From positions 1 to 15,432 of the forward strand of contig CAAGKO010000097.1 in the NCBI GenBank assembly GCA_900770445.1: DNA of 15,432 nucleotides, given 5' to 3'. The stretch comes from an uncultured Oribacterium sp. (GTDB lineage Bacteria > Bacillota > Clostridia > Lachnospirales > Lachnospiraceae). Made by a program: the position numbers and the translations under genes. Within the stretch, counting starts at the first letter, position 1. Every line of letters starts with the position of its first letter. Below are positions 1 to 7,300 of the stretch, one piece after another. The notes beneath the pieces are model-generated. The model was not told the origin of the DNA. It worked only from the letters and a program-made list of their open reading frames with translations, and did not search any database.

Positions 1-127
1 AGTTTTCATAAAGAAAACTCAGCGATTGCAGAGGGCCTAGTGCCGCTTAGGGTCCCCGGCTTAGATTGAACCGGTCTCGGAGTACTGTGCCTCTGTTGCC
101 GCCCCTCCGGTCCCCTGCCTGAACTGT
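1..127 (+). repeat. Left copy of long structured inverted repeat
   Basis: Positions 1-93 match the reverse complement of 15326-15418 with a single difference (C at 23). The similarity continues less perfectly through 94-127 and stops after the shared GAACTGT at 121-127. The outer edge (1-34) is most of a palindrome whose remaining arm lies outside the window: AGTTTTC (1-7), loop ATAAA (8-12), GAAAACT (13-19), then an outer arm ending TTGCAGAGG at 26-34. Further inside are smaller imperfect stems, for example CCTA at 37-40 with TAGG in GCTTAGGG near 45-52, and CCGG at 56-59 with CCGG at 71-74. No reading frame of note is present. It may be a dispersed intergenic repeat, a mobile-element end or a recombination site; the sequence alone does not decide. 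Confidence 0.9.
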
Positions 128-146
128 TACATAATGTAAATCGTTC
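121..146. promoter_or_regulatory. Dyad, possible operator
   Basis: TTACAT (127-132) and ATGTAA (134-139) form a perfect six-base dyad around a single A, and GAAC (121-124) can extend it with GTTC (143-146). It lies about 70 bases upstream of the -10 element of the first gene and exactly at the inner edge of the repeat copy, where the two copies diverge. It could bind a dimeric regulator of the secreted-protein gene, or be chance in an AT-richer stretch. Confidence 0.35.
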
Positions 147-209
147 AGTCAGAGAACCGGTCCTTCTGAAACTATGTCGAAAATTGTAAGCATTCCGTAC
201 GCTATTCTG

Positions 210-218
210 TGCTATACT
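210..218 (+). promoter_or_regulatory. Extended -10 promoter of the secreted-protein gene
   Basis: TG at 210-211, one base, then TATACT at 213-218 make a good extended -10 element for the housekeeping sigma factor. No convincing -35 hexamer sits 17 bases upstream, which extended -10 promoters tolerate. The expected start of transcription, near 225, would give a leader of about 34 bases ending in the AAAGGAG ribosome site at 245-251. Confidence 0.6.
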
Positions 219-258
219 CCCATTAAGAACGAAGAAAGATCCTTAAAGGAGAAGAGAT

Positions 259-1068
259 ATGAGACGATTACACTGGACGAAGCTTCTGGCTGCTGCGACG
301 GCGATGACCCTGATGAGCGCGATGCCGTCGATGGCCGCATGGCAGTATACCCTGCAGGGCCCGATCGCGATCTGGACCGAGACGACGACCGGTCAGCAGG
401 TATGTGTATACGCCGGCCAGCCGGCTCCGGACGGCACCCCGGCACCGACCGTCACGATGACCGCCGAAACCTTCACGACCGAGGCCGCGCAGCGCGCGAA
501 CACCGCACAGTCCATCGCCGCTGCCAATGCTGCCGTCGATGTGGCGAAGGCCGCCCGCGGAGGCAACGTCGTGCAGGAGACGACCCTGACCGCCGAGCAG
601 CTCGCAGCGAACACCGCAGCCGCAAACGCAAACCTCCAGCTCGGCGGCGTGACCACGATTAATAAGGTCCTCCCGAAAAAGGGTGGCAGCACCGGCCCGA
701 ATAATACCTATACGAACGCGACCCTCCCGACGATTCAGACCCAGGACCAGAGTCAGCTGAATCAGAGCGGCGTGACCGCCGGCACGTATGTTTCACCGGC
801 AGGCACCGAACAGACGACCAAGAACTTTAACTTTAACACCACGACCGGCACGTATAGCTACTATGCAAGTGACGGACATATCGTAACGAACGCAGGCTCC
901 CCGAACATCGGTCCGACCGCCGGCACGACAACCCAGACCACAACCGGCGCCACCGCAACGACAGGCACCGGCACCACGACGCAGACCAGCACCGGCACGA
1001 ACTACACCGGCACCCTCCCGTCGACCGGCGCAACTAACGTAAATACCTATAAGACCCCACAGGCCTGA
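259..1068 (+). CDS. Secreted Thr/Gly-rich protein of unknown function
   Basis: This 269-residue protein belongs to no family I recognise. The start is set by AAAGGAG at 245-251, seven bases before the ATG. Residues 1-26 are a classical signal peptide: basic MRRLHWTK, a hydrophobic core, and cleavage expected after SMA, leaving AWQYTL as the mature N-terminus. Residues about 60-125 are rich in Ala, Gln and Asn and probably helical. From about 140 the protein is rich in Thr, Gly, Asn and Gln and likely extended; TTTQTTTG (223-230) recurs as TTTQTSTG (239-246), a 16-residue repeat. LPSTG at 253-257 resembles a sortase signal, but the 12 residues after it contain no hydrophobic segment or basic tail, so wall anchoring is unlikely. 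It has its own promoter and a strong terminator. Lying beside glycan genes, its Thr-rich tail could be a glycosylation target, which is speculation. Confidence 0.85.
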   Translation: MRRLHWTKLLAAATAMTLMSAMPSMAAWQYTLQGPIAIWTETTTGQQVCVYAGQPAPDGTPAPTVTMTAETFTTEAAQRANTAQSIAAANAAVDVAKAARGGNVVQETTLTAEQLAANTAAANANLQLGGVTTINKVLPKKGGSTGPNNTYTNATLPTIQTQDQSQLNQSGVTAGTYVSPAGTEQTTKNFNFNTTTGTYSYYASDGHIVTNAGSPNIGPTAGTTTQTTTGATATTGTGTTTQTSTGTNYTGTLPSTGATNVNTYKTPQA

Positions 1069-1107
1069 TTGTAAAATCTATCTAGTCAGGGGACTTACCA
1101 TCCTATA

Positions 1108-1136
1108 TGGAAAAATAGAAGCAACTATGCTAAAAT
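1108..1136 (+). promoter_or_regulatory. Candidate promoter of the glycan block
   Basis: TAAAAT at 1131-1136 with TG two bases before it (1128-1129) resembles an extended -10. TGGAAA at 1108-1113, 17 bases upstream, matches four of six -35 consensus bases. A small dyad, CCAT (1098-1101) with ATGG (1107-1110), overlaps the -35. Transcription from here would start near 1143, inside the downstream hairpin. The call is moderate to weak because this AT-rich stretch is also the trailer of the upstream gene. Confidence 0.4.
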
Positions 1137-1139
1137 ATT

Positions 1140-1177
1140 CCCCAAATGCGCAGAAACGCATCTGGGGATTTTTATTT
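1140..1177 (+). terminator. Rho-independent terminator after the secreted-protein gene
   Basis: An 11-base stem with one A-C mismatch (1140-1150 with 1157-1167, arms CCCCAAATGCG and CGCATCTGGGG) closes on loop CAGAAA and runs into ATTTTTATTT at 1168-1177. This is a textbook intrinsic terminator. It insulates the secreted-protein gene from wzt, 35 bases further on. Because the only promoter-like sequence before wzt lies immediately upstream, the hairpin could also act as a 5' attenuator for the glycan block. Confidence 0.85.
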
Positions 1178-1212
1178 GCGCCGGAACTACGGCACCTTCA
1201 CTTATTAACTAT

Positions 1213-2685
1213 ATGGAAACGAAGAATACAGAACACAGCGCGTCCGACATCGTCATCGATGTTCAGGACGTCACGAAAATATACCGCCTGTACGATAAGC
1301 CGATCGACCGCCTGAAGGAGGCAGTAAGCCTCACGCACCGGAACTACCATCGGGACTTCTATGCCCTGAACCACGTCGGCTTCCAGGTACGAAAGGGCGA
1401 AGCCGTCGGCATCATCGGTACCAACGGCTCCGGCAAGTCAACCATGCTGAAGATCATCACCGGTGTCCTGACCCCGTCCGAGGGCGCGGTCAGTATCCAC
1501 GGCATCGTCTGTGCGCTCCTCGAGCTCGGTGCCGGCTTCAACCCGGACTACACCGGCATCGAGAACGTCTACATGAACGGCACGATGATGGGCTTTACGA
1601 AGGAGCAGATGGACGAGAAGCTCCAGGAGATCCTCGATTTCGCGGACATCGGCGATTTCGTGCACCAGCCGGTGAAGAGCTACTCCTCCGGCATGTTCGT
1701 CCGCCTCGCCTTCGCGCTCTACGTCGCGATGGATCCGGAGATCCTCATCGTCGATGAGGCCCTGTCCGTCGGCGATGTTTTCTTCCAGGCGAAGTGCTAT
1801 CACCGCATGGACGAGCTCCGTCGGAACGGCACGACCATCCTCATGGTCACGCACGACCTCGGATCCGTCATGAAGTACTGCGACCGTGTCATCCTGCTGA
1901 ACAAGGGCGAGAAGGTCTCCGAGGGACTGCCGGGCGACATGGTCGATCTGTATAAGAAGATTCTCGCCGGCCGCTTCACCGAGGAGGACCGGCGCTATGC
2001 ACAGCACCAGACCGATGCGCAGGCCGCGGCGGAGTTCATCGACGGTCAGAACTTCGGCGTCGACAGCGTCGGTGCGGCGGCCCTCGCAGAAGGTGAGGCG
2101 GGACCTGCGACCCACGTGCAGCTCTCGAAGAACGCGCCGTCCAGAGAGGCCAATGCAGGCGACCACGACGCAGATGCCTCCGCGGACAGCGGGACGGCAC
2201 CGCTCATGCAGGACAGCCTGAACCTGAATCCGAACGTCCAGCACTACGGCGATGGACGCGCGAGCATCTGGGATCTCGGCATCCTTGACCAGCGCGGAAA
2301 GATCTCGAACGTCATCGTAAAGGGCGAGACCTTCTCCATCAAGGAAAAAATCCGATTCCATGCCCCGATCGCGGCCCCGATCTTTACCTTCACTATCAAG
2401 GATAAGCGCGGCGCGGATCTCACCGGCACGAACACCCTCATCGAGGGCTGCGACATCCAGCCGGTCGAGGCAGGCGATGAATATACCTGCACCTTCACCC
2501 AGCGGATGACCCTGCAGGGCGGCGAGTATCTCCTCAGTATGTCCTGCACGGGCTTCGAGGAGGGCGAGCATGTGGTCTATGACCGAAAGTATGACGTCGC
2601 ATCCATCACGGTTCTTTCAAACAAGAACACCGTGGGTGTGTATGATATGGAGTCCGAGGTGACTCTGGAAAGGCGTGAACACTAA
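1213..2685 (+). CDS. wzt: Wzt-type polysaccharide ABC transporter ATPase with C-terminal glycan-binding domain
   Basis: This 490-residue cytoplasmic ATPase would power export of a lipid-linked polysaccharide. The ABC domain covers about 12-255: Walker A GTNGSGKST (69-77), a Q-loop region with CALLELGAGF (100-109), signature YSSGM (157-161), Walker B ILIVDE (177-182), SVGD D-loop (185-188) and H-loop His214. The N-terminal IYRLYDKPIDRLKE is typical of the RfbE/TagH/Wzt group. A poorly conserved linker, rich in Ala, Asp and Glu (about 265-345), leads to a beta-rich domain (about 350-490) resembling Wzt C-terminal domains, which bind the modified non-reducing end of the glycan. No Shine-Dalgarno sequence precedes the ATG (CTTATTAACTAT), unlike several neighbours. 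The partner permease Wzm is absent from the window. The stop codon overlaps the next start by one base. Assignment to the Wzt family is firm; the substrate is unknown. Confidence 0.9.
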   Translation: METKNTEHSASDIVIDVQDVTKIYRLYDKPIDRLKEAVSLTHRNYHRDFYALNHVGFQVRKGEAVGIIGTNGSGKSTMLKIITGVLTPSEGAVSIHGIVCALLELGAGFNPDYTGIENVYMNGTMMGFTKEQMDEKLQEILDFADIGDFVHQPVKSYSSGMFVRLAFALYVAMDPEILIVDEALSVGDVFFQAKCYHRMDELRRNGTTILMVTHDLGSVMKYCDRVILLNKGEKVSEGLPGDMVDLYKKILAGRFTEEDRRYAQHQTDAQAAAEFIDGQNFGVDSVGAAALAEGEAGPATHVQLSKNAPSREANAGDHDADASADSGTAPLMQDSLNLNPNVQHYGDGRASIWDLGILDQRGKISNVIVKGETFSIKEKIRFHAPIAAPIFTFTIKDKRGADLTGTNTLIEGCDIQPVEAGDEYTCTFTQRMTLQGGEYLLSMSCTGFEEGEHVVYDRKYDVASITVLSNKNTVGVYDMESEVTLERREH

Positions 2686-5600
2686 TGGATTTTTCACGAC
2701 ACATCACCAATACCATCGAATGGTTCTATTTCGAGGACGTGACCTCGGGCCGCGAGCGCGACGCCTCCGTCCTGGTGCTCGGCGATAAGGAGACGACGGC
2801 ACCCTTCGTGACGATCCTCGAGCCGCGCGTACATCAGGTATCCCGCCGTCTCGACGACAGCACCTACGACTATGTCGTGATCCCGGTGCTGACGAAGAAG
2901 ATCCTCCGTCTGTTTCAGGGGGACGTCCACACGATGCTTCATGCGCTGACGGAAACCTGGTTGAAGAAGGGCGGCCGTATCCTGATGGGTATCGAAAACG
3001 CCCTCGACATCGACCGTATGGCTTCCGGTGACTGGAAGGAGGATGTCCTCTATCTTCGCTGGTCCGAGCTCACGTCCCTGCGTGCGGCCCTTCGCGAAGA
3101 GCAGCCGGGTGCACGGGAGACCCTCTACTATCTGACGCCGGAGCTCAACGTACCGCTTCATTTCTACAGTGATGCGCGCATGCCGGACGTCTCCGAGGAG
3201 GACGAAAAGGCCGCACTCCTCATCCGGGAGAACCGCTTCCGTGAGTTCGTGCCGGCCTACTTCTACATCTATCAGCCGGATGGCAGTGTCCGCCCGAAGG
3301 CACGGGACTACCGCCGCTTCCTTCCGGACTACATCAAGTATAATTCGACCCGGAAGCCGGCGTACGCCATCAAGACCCTGCTTTATCGGGATGACCAGGG
3401 GAAGCGTTTCGCCGTGAAGGCCGGTACGACGCCTGCGGCCAATGCACACATCGAGTCACTCAGCGAGAAGGTAGAGGCGATCGCCGCAGCGAATCCGCAG
3501 CTCACGGTACTCCGTGCCGTCGAGACCAGCCGTGCCCTCGGAAGCTATCAGTTCCTGAGCTTCATACGCTATCCGTTCGTCGAGGGGCAGAGCCTGAGCG
3601 AGATCCTGCGGGATATGATCAAGGACGGTGTCGCACCGATCCGGGAGCTCGCGGAGACCGTCGACCTCGTACTCGGCGTGAAGGACGGCAGCGTGCAGCC
3701 GGCGAACTTCGACTGCCAGTTTGATAACGTCATCATGGCCGATGGCCGGCCGACCCTCATCGACTGTGAGTGGGTCTTCGATGAAGCCGTCGACGTCCGT
3801 TTTCTGCAGTACCGCATCCTCTACTACTGGTACATGGAGTACCGGGAGCTCCTGGCCTATGAGGATGCGCTGGCCTTCCTCCGGAACTTCGGCTTCTCGA
3901 AGCCGGAGCTCGATGCCTTCGCTGAGCGGGAGCAGTCCTTCCAGGAGGAAATCCATGGACAGGATGGCGAGCGCATGCATGCCTTCCTGAATGATAAGGT
4001 CTCCGTGAAGCGTTTCCGTGCCCTCGAGGAGGAGTATACGAAGACCCTCCACGATGCACAGGAGCTGCAGCGCGAGGTGAAGGAGCGGGACATCACGATC
4101 CAGAAGGAGCGCGAGGTCAACCGCCTCACCCAGGTACATGTCGCGAACCTCACAAATGTGATTCAGACGCATGAGCGTGATATCCGGTCCCTCATCGCGG
4201 AGCGCGACTACTACATGGCCCGCCAGAGCCTGAAGGCCCGCGTGGGCACCCGCCTTCGGAACAGCCTGAACCACCATTTCCCGGTCGGCTCCCGTAAGCG
4301 GAAGGTGCTGAGCTATGTGAAGCGGACCCTCCGACATCCGGCGAAGATGCTTCCGATGTACTTCACGGAAGACGGAAAGAACCGGATCCGTGGTGATTTC
4401 AATGTCGGCGATCTGTATGCAAGCTACGGAAAAGTGAAGTTTGAGCGCACAGATGCACCGCTTGTCAGCATTGTCATCCCATGCTACAACCAGATTCACT
4501 ACACCTACCAGTGCCTCATCAGCATCAAGGAGAACACGGATTTCGCAGAGACCCCGTATGAGGTTATCATCGCGGATGATGTGTCGACCGATGCGACCCG
4601 CGAGATCGGCCAGTATGCGGAGAATCTCGTCGTGGCACGAAACCGTGAGAACATGGGCTTCCTGAAGAACTGTAATCAGGCGGCTTCCATCGCCCGTGGT
4701 AAGTATATTTTCTTCTTAAATAACGATACCCAGGTGCAGAAGGGCTGGCTTTCCAGTCTCGTCGAGCTGATCGAGCGCGATCCGTCCATCGGTATGGTCG
4801 GCAGTAAGCTTGTGTATCCGGACGGTCGTCTCCAGGAGGCAGGCGGCATCATCTGGTCGGATGGCTCCGGCTGGAACTATGGACGTCTGCAGGACCCGGC
4901 GGATCCGGAGTACAACTATGTGAAGGAGGTCGACTTCATCTCGGGTGCCGCGATCATGATCCGTACCGAGCTCTGGAAGGAGATCGGCGGCTTCGATGAG
5001 CGCTTCGCACCGGCGTACTATGAGGATACCGACCTCGCCTTCGAGGTGCGGAAGCACGGAAAGAAGGTCATGTTCCAGCCGAAGTCCGTCGTCATCCACT
5101 TCGAGGGCATCTCGAATGGCACGGACACCTCGGATACCTCGAGCCTGAAGCACTATCAGGTCGTGAACCAGGAGAAGTTCCGCGAGAAGTGGGCGACCGA
5201 GCTTCGGGAGCAGTGTGTCAATGATGGCAACCCGAACCCGTTTGACGCCCGTGAGCGTGGTCAGCACCGGCCATGCATGCTGATGATCGACCACTATGTA
5301 CCGACTTGGGACAAGGATGCCGGCAGTAAGCTGGACTATCAGTATATGCAGCTCTTCCTGCGTCAGGGCTGGCGCGTGAAGTTCCTCGGCGACAACTTCG
5401 CCCATGAGGAGCCGTATACCTCGGCCCTAGAGCAGCTCGGTATCGAGGTGCTCTACGGCGCGAAGCTTCAGGCCGACATCTGGGGCTGGATCGAGCGGAA
5501 CAAGTCCTTCATCCGCATCGCTTATCTCAGCCGTCCGCACATCGCGGCGCGCTATATCGATTACATCCGCGAGCATACGGACATGAAGATCATCTACCAT

Positions 5601-6383
5601 GGATCCGACCTTCACTCCCTCCGTCTGATGCGCGAGTATGCGATCGACCATAACGAAAAGACCCGTGAGGAGGCCGAGTACTGGCATGGCGTCGAGTACG
5701 CCGTGATGCGCAAGGCCGATATGAGCTACTTCCCGTCCGAGGTGGAGGCGGAGATTGTGCATAAGGAGGACCCGACCATCCATGTGAAGGCGATCACCTC
5801 CTTCGTCTACGATGAGCCGGCCGTCCTCGATGAGGATTATGCGAAGAAGCAGGATCTCCTGTTTGTCGGTGGCTTCGCGCACCCGCCAAACAAGGATGGC
5901 CTCCTGTGGTTCGTGCAGGATATCCTGCCACAGATTGAGGCGGAGATTCCGGGCGTGGTACTCCACGTCATCGGGTCCAATGCGGACGACGAGGTGCTCG
6001 CGCTGAACGCGCGTCCGGATGTGGATGTGCTCGGGTTCGTCAGCATCGAGAAGCTCGACGAGATGTATCGTCGGAGCCGTGTCGTCGTGGTACCGCTTCG
6101 TTTCGGTGCCGGCGTCAAGGGCAAGGTCGTCGAGGCACTGCATGCGGGAACAGCCGTCGTAACGACGAGCTGTGGTGCCGAGGGCATCCCGGCTGCAGAA
6201 ACCGCATTGCGTATCCAGGATGATCCGACCGCCTTCGCACAGGAGGTCATCCATCTCTATCAGCATCCGGAGGAGATCGCGCAGATGGCGCATAACGCCG
6301 TCAGCTTCATCTCGACCTTCTACTCACCGGATGGTGCCTGGGCGAAGATTCGGGAGGATTTCGAGACCGGTCGGAACGTATAA
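2685..6383 (+). CDS. Multidomain glycosyltransferase: methyltransferase-like, kinase-like, GT2 and GT4 domains
   Basis: This 1232-residue cytoplasmic protein starts in TAATG, overlapping the wzt stop, with GGAAAGG at 2667-2673 as ribosome site. Residues about 1-190 look like a class I methyltransferase that lost its AdoMet site: motif I has become VLVLGDKE (29-36), while the later KKGGRILMGIEN (94-105) survives. Residues about 205-440 resemble a kinase or aminoglycoside-phosphotransferase fold with key residues kept: Lys245 in FAVKAG, Asp343 and Asn348 in NFDCQFDN, Asp360 in LIDCEW. A charged, probable coiled coil spans about 443-512. A GT-A (GT2) domain runs from about 590 to 850 with VSIVIPCYN, NND at 679-681 and EDTD at 780-783. 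A GT-B (GT4) domain fills about 862-1225, with FGAGVKGKVVEAL containing the conserved Glu1150. It probably adds two sugars in succession; sugars and any kinase substrate are unknown. Confidence 0.85.
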   Translation: MDFSRHITNTIEWFYFEDVTSGRERDASVLVLGDKETTAPFVTILEPRVHQVSRRLDDSTYDYVVIPVLTKKILRLFQGDVHTMLHALTETWLKKGGRILMGIENALDIDRMASGDWKEDVLYLRWSELTSLRAALREEQPGARETLYYLTPELNVPLHFYSDARMPDVSEEDEKAALLIRENRFREFVPAYFYIYQPDGSVRPKARDYRRFLPDYIKYNSTRKPAYAIKTLLYRDDQGKRFAVKAGTTPAANAHIESLSEKVEAIAAANPQLTVLRAVETSRALGSYQFLSFIRYPFVEGQSLSEILRDMIKDGVAPIRELAETVDLVLGVKDGSVQPANFDCQFDNVIMADGRPTLIDCEWVFDEAVDVRFLQYRILYYWYMEYRELLAYEDALAFLRNFGFSKPELDAFAEREQSFQEEIHGQDGERMHAFLNDKVSVKRFRALEEEYTKTLHDAQELQREVKERDITIQKEREVNRLTQVHVANLTNVIQTHERDIRSLIAERDYYMARQSLKARVGTRLRNSLNHHFPVGSRKRKVLSYVKRTLRHPAKMLPMYFTEDGKNRIRGDFNVGDLYASYGKVKFERTDAPLVSIVIPCYNQIHYTYQCLISIKENTDFAETPYEVIIADDVSTDATREIGQYAENLVVARNRENMGFLKNCNQAASIARGKYIFFLNNDTQVQKGWLSSLVELIERDPSIGMVGSKLVYPDGRLQEAGGIIWSDGSGWNYGRLQDPADPEYNYVKEVDFISGAAIMIRTELWKEIGGFDERFAPAYYEDTDLAFEVRKHGKKVMFQPKSVVIHFEGISNGTDTSDTSSLKHYQVVNQEKFREKWATELREQCVNDGNPNPFDARERGQHRPCMLMIDHYVPTWDKDAGSKLDYQYMQLFLRQGWRVKFLGDNFAHEEPYTSALEQLGIEVLYGAKLQADIWGWIERNKSFIRIAYLSRPHIAARYIDYIREHTDMKIIYHGSDLHSLRLMREYAIDHNEKTREEAEYWHGVEYAVMRKADMSYFPSEVEAEIVHKEDPTIHVKAITSFVYDEPAVLDEDYAKKQDLLFVGGFAHPPNKDGLLWFVQDILPQIEAEIPGVVLHVIGSNADDEVLALNARPDVDVLGFVSIEKLDEMYRRSRVVVVPLRFGAGVKGKVVEALHAGTAVVTTSCGAEGIPAAETALRIQDDPTAFAQEVIHLYQHPEEIAQMAHNAVSFISTFYSPDGAWAKIREDFETGRNV

Positions 6384-6394
6384 CACAGTTTGAA

Positions 6395-6429
6395 GTCCGG
6401 TGCAGCTGTTGCCGACAGCAGCACCGGAC
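6395..6429 (+). other. Intergenic hairpin without U tract
   Basis: GTCCGGTGC (6395-6403) pairs perfectly with GCACCGGAC (6421-6429). Inside, after one A-A mismatch, GCTGT (6405-6409) pairs with ACAGC (6415-6419) around loop TGCCG. No T run follows, so it is not a standard intrinsic terminator. It sits 12 bases after the large glycosyltransferase gene and may mark a processing site, a 3' stabiliser or a pause. Confidence 0.7.
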
Positions 6430-6481
6430 ATATGAGATGCAGGATGATTCGAAAGACGCATTCTACAGATGATAAAGAAAC

Positions 6482-7300
6482 ATGAATACACGTAAGCATT
6501 ATAAACACTGCTTCGCGGTCGCAGCCTATGGAGAGTCACCCTACCTTCCGCTTCTTCTGCATTCGCTGAAAATGCAGAGTATCGAGAGCCGGGTGATCAT
6601 CTGTACCTCGACCCCGAACCGCTATATCACGAAGCTGAGCGCGCAGTTCGGCTACCCGGTCTATGTGCGGAATGGCGCACACGGGCTGCAGCAGGACTGG
6701 AACTTCGCCTATGAGATGGGCGCGGAGCGCTCGGAGCTCGTGACGATCGCCCACCAGGACGATCTGTATTTTCCAGACTACACGAAGGCACTGCTGCATG
6801 CCTTCCAGCACTTCCCGGATATGTCGGTATTCTGCTGTCGCTACGATACGATCGATGGCGAGGGCAACACGATCGACGGAAGCTCGGAGAAGGTGAAGCG
6901 CATCCTGCGGCTTCGGCTGAAGGACCATGCGCATGCGGACCGTACGAGTGTGAAGCTCTCGGCCCTCCGCTATGGCAACGGCATCGGCTGCCCGAGCTGT
7001 ACCTACCACACGAAGTACTGTCCGGCACCGCTGTTTCGGAACGACTATAAGTTCGTCATCGACTGGGACACCCTGATCCGCCTCGCCGGGGAGCCGGGAC
7101 GCTTCATCTGCATCGAGAAGCCGCTCATGGCCTATCGTGTGCATGCCGGAGCGGAGACGATGCGAAACATCGAAAATCACAATCGGGAGAAAGAGGAACG
7201 GGAAGTGTTCCGGAAGCTGCACTCGGCACCGGTGACGGATGTGCTGATGCACTTCTATAAGAAGGCGTATGGCGCATATCAGCAAGACCCAAAACAGTAA
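6482..7300 (+). CDS. GT-A family glycosyltransferase
   Basis: This 272-residue soluble protein begins with a GT2-like fold: CFAVAAYGESPYLPLLLHSL near residue 10, then a nucleotide-binding beta strand VIICTSTPN. HQDD at 91-94 is placed like the metal-binding DXD motif, and DWD at 194-196 like the acidic base region. The YRVH element at about 219-222 resembles the region following the active site in GT2 enzymes. It has no membrane segment, so it acts on the cytoplasmic face. The ribosome site is weak (AAAGAAAC before the ATG). Its 3' end overlaps the next gene by 32 bases in another frame, suggesting coupled translation. Donor and acceptor cannot be inferred. Confidence 0.8.
   Translation: MNTRKHYKHCFAVAAYGESPYLPLLLHSLKMQSIESRVIICTSTPNRYITKLSAQFGYPVYVRNGAHGLQQDWNFAYEMGAERSELVTIAHQDDLYFPDYTKALLHAFQHFPDMSVFCCRYDTIDGEGNTIDGSSEKVKRILRLRLKDHAHADRTSVKLSALRYGNGIGCPSCTYHTKYCPAPLFRNDYKFVIDWDTLIRLAGEPGRFICIEKPLMAYRVHAGAETMRNIENHNREKEEREVFRKLHSAPVTDVLMHFYKKAYGAYQQDPKQ

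Noticed and set aside
1..127. End of a classical insertion sequence
   Set aside because: No transposase or remnant is present next to either copy, and no target duplication can be judged because both copies run off the window.
174..662. A 162-codon plus-strand frame overlapping the secreted-protein gene
   Set aside because: It has no ribosome site at its start, includes the promoter region and encodes an Arg/Asp-rich composition typical of an out-of-frame GC-rich reading.
1438..2571. A 377-codon antisense frame inside wzt
   Set aside because: It is a codon-bias shadow; the sense strand carries all ABC ATPase motifs and the antisense protein resembles none.
3456..4499. A 347-codon antisense frame inside the large glycosyltransferase gene
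   Set aside because: Shadow of the same bias; the sense frame has kinase-like residues and a coiled coil at this place.
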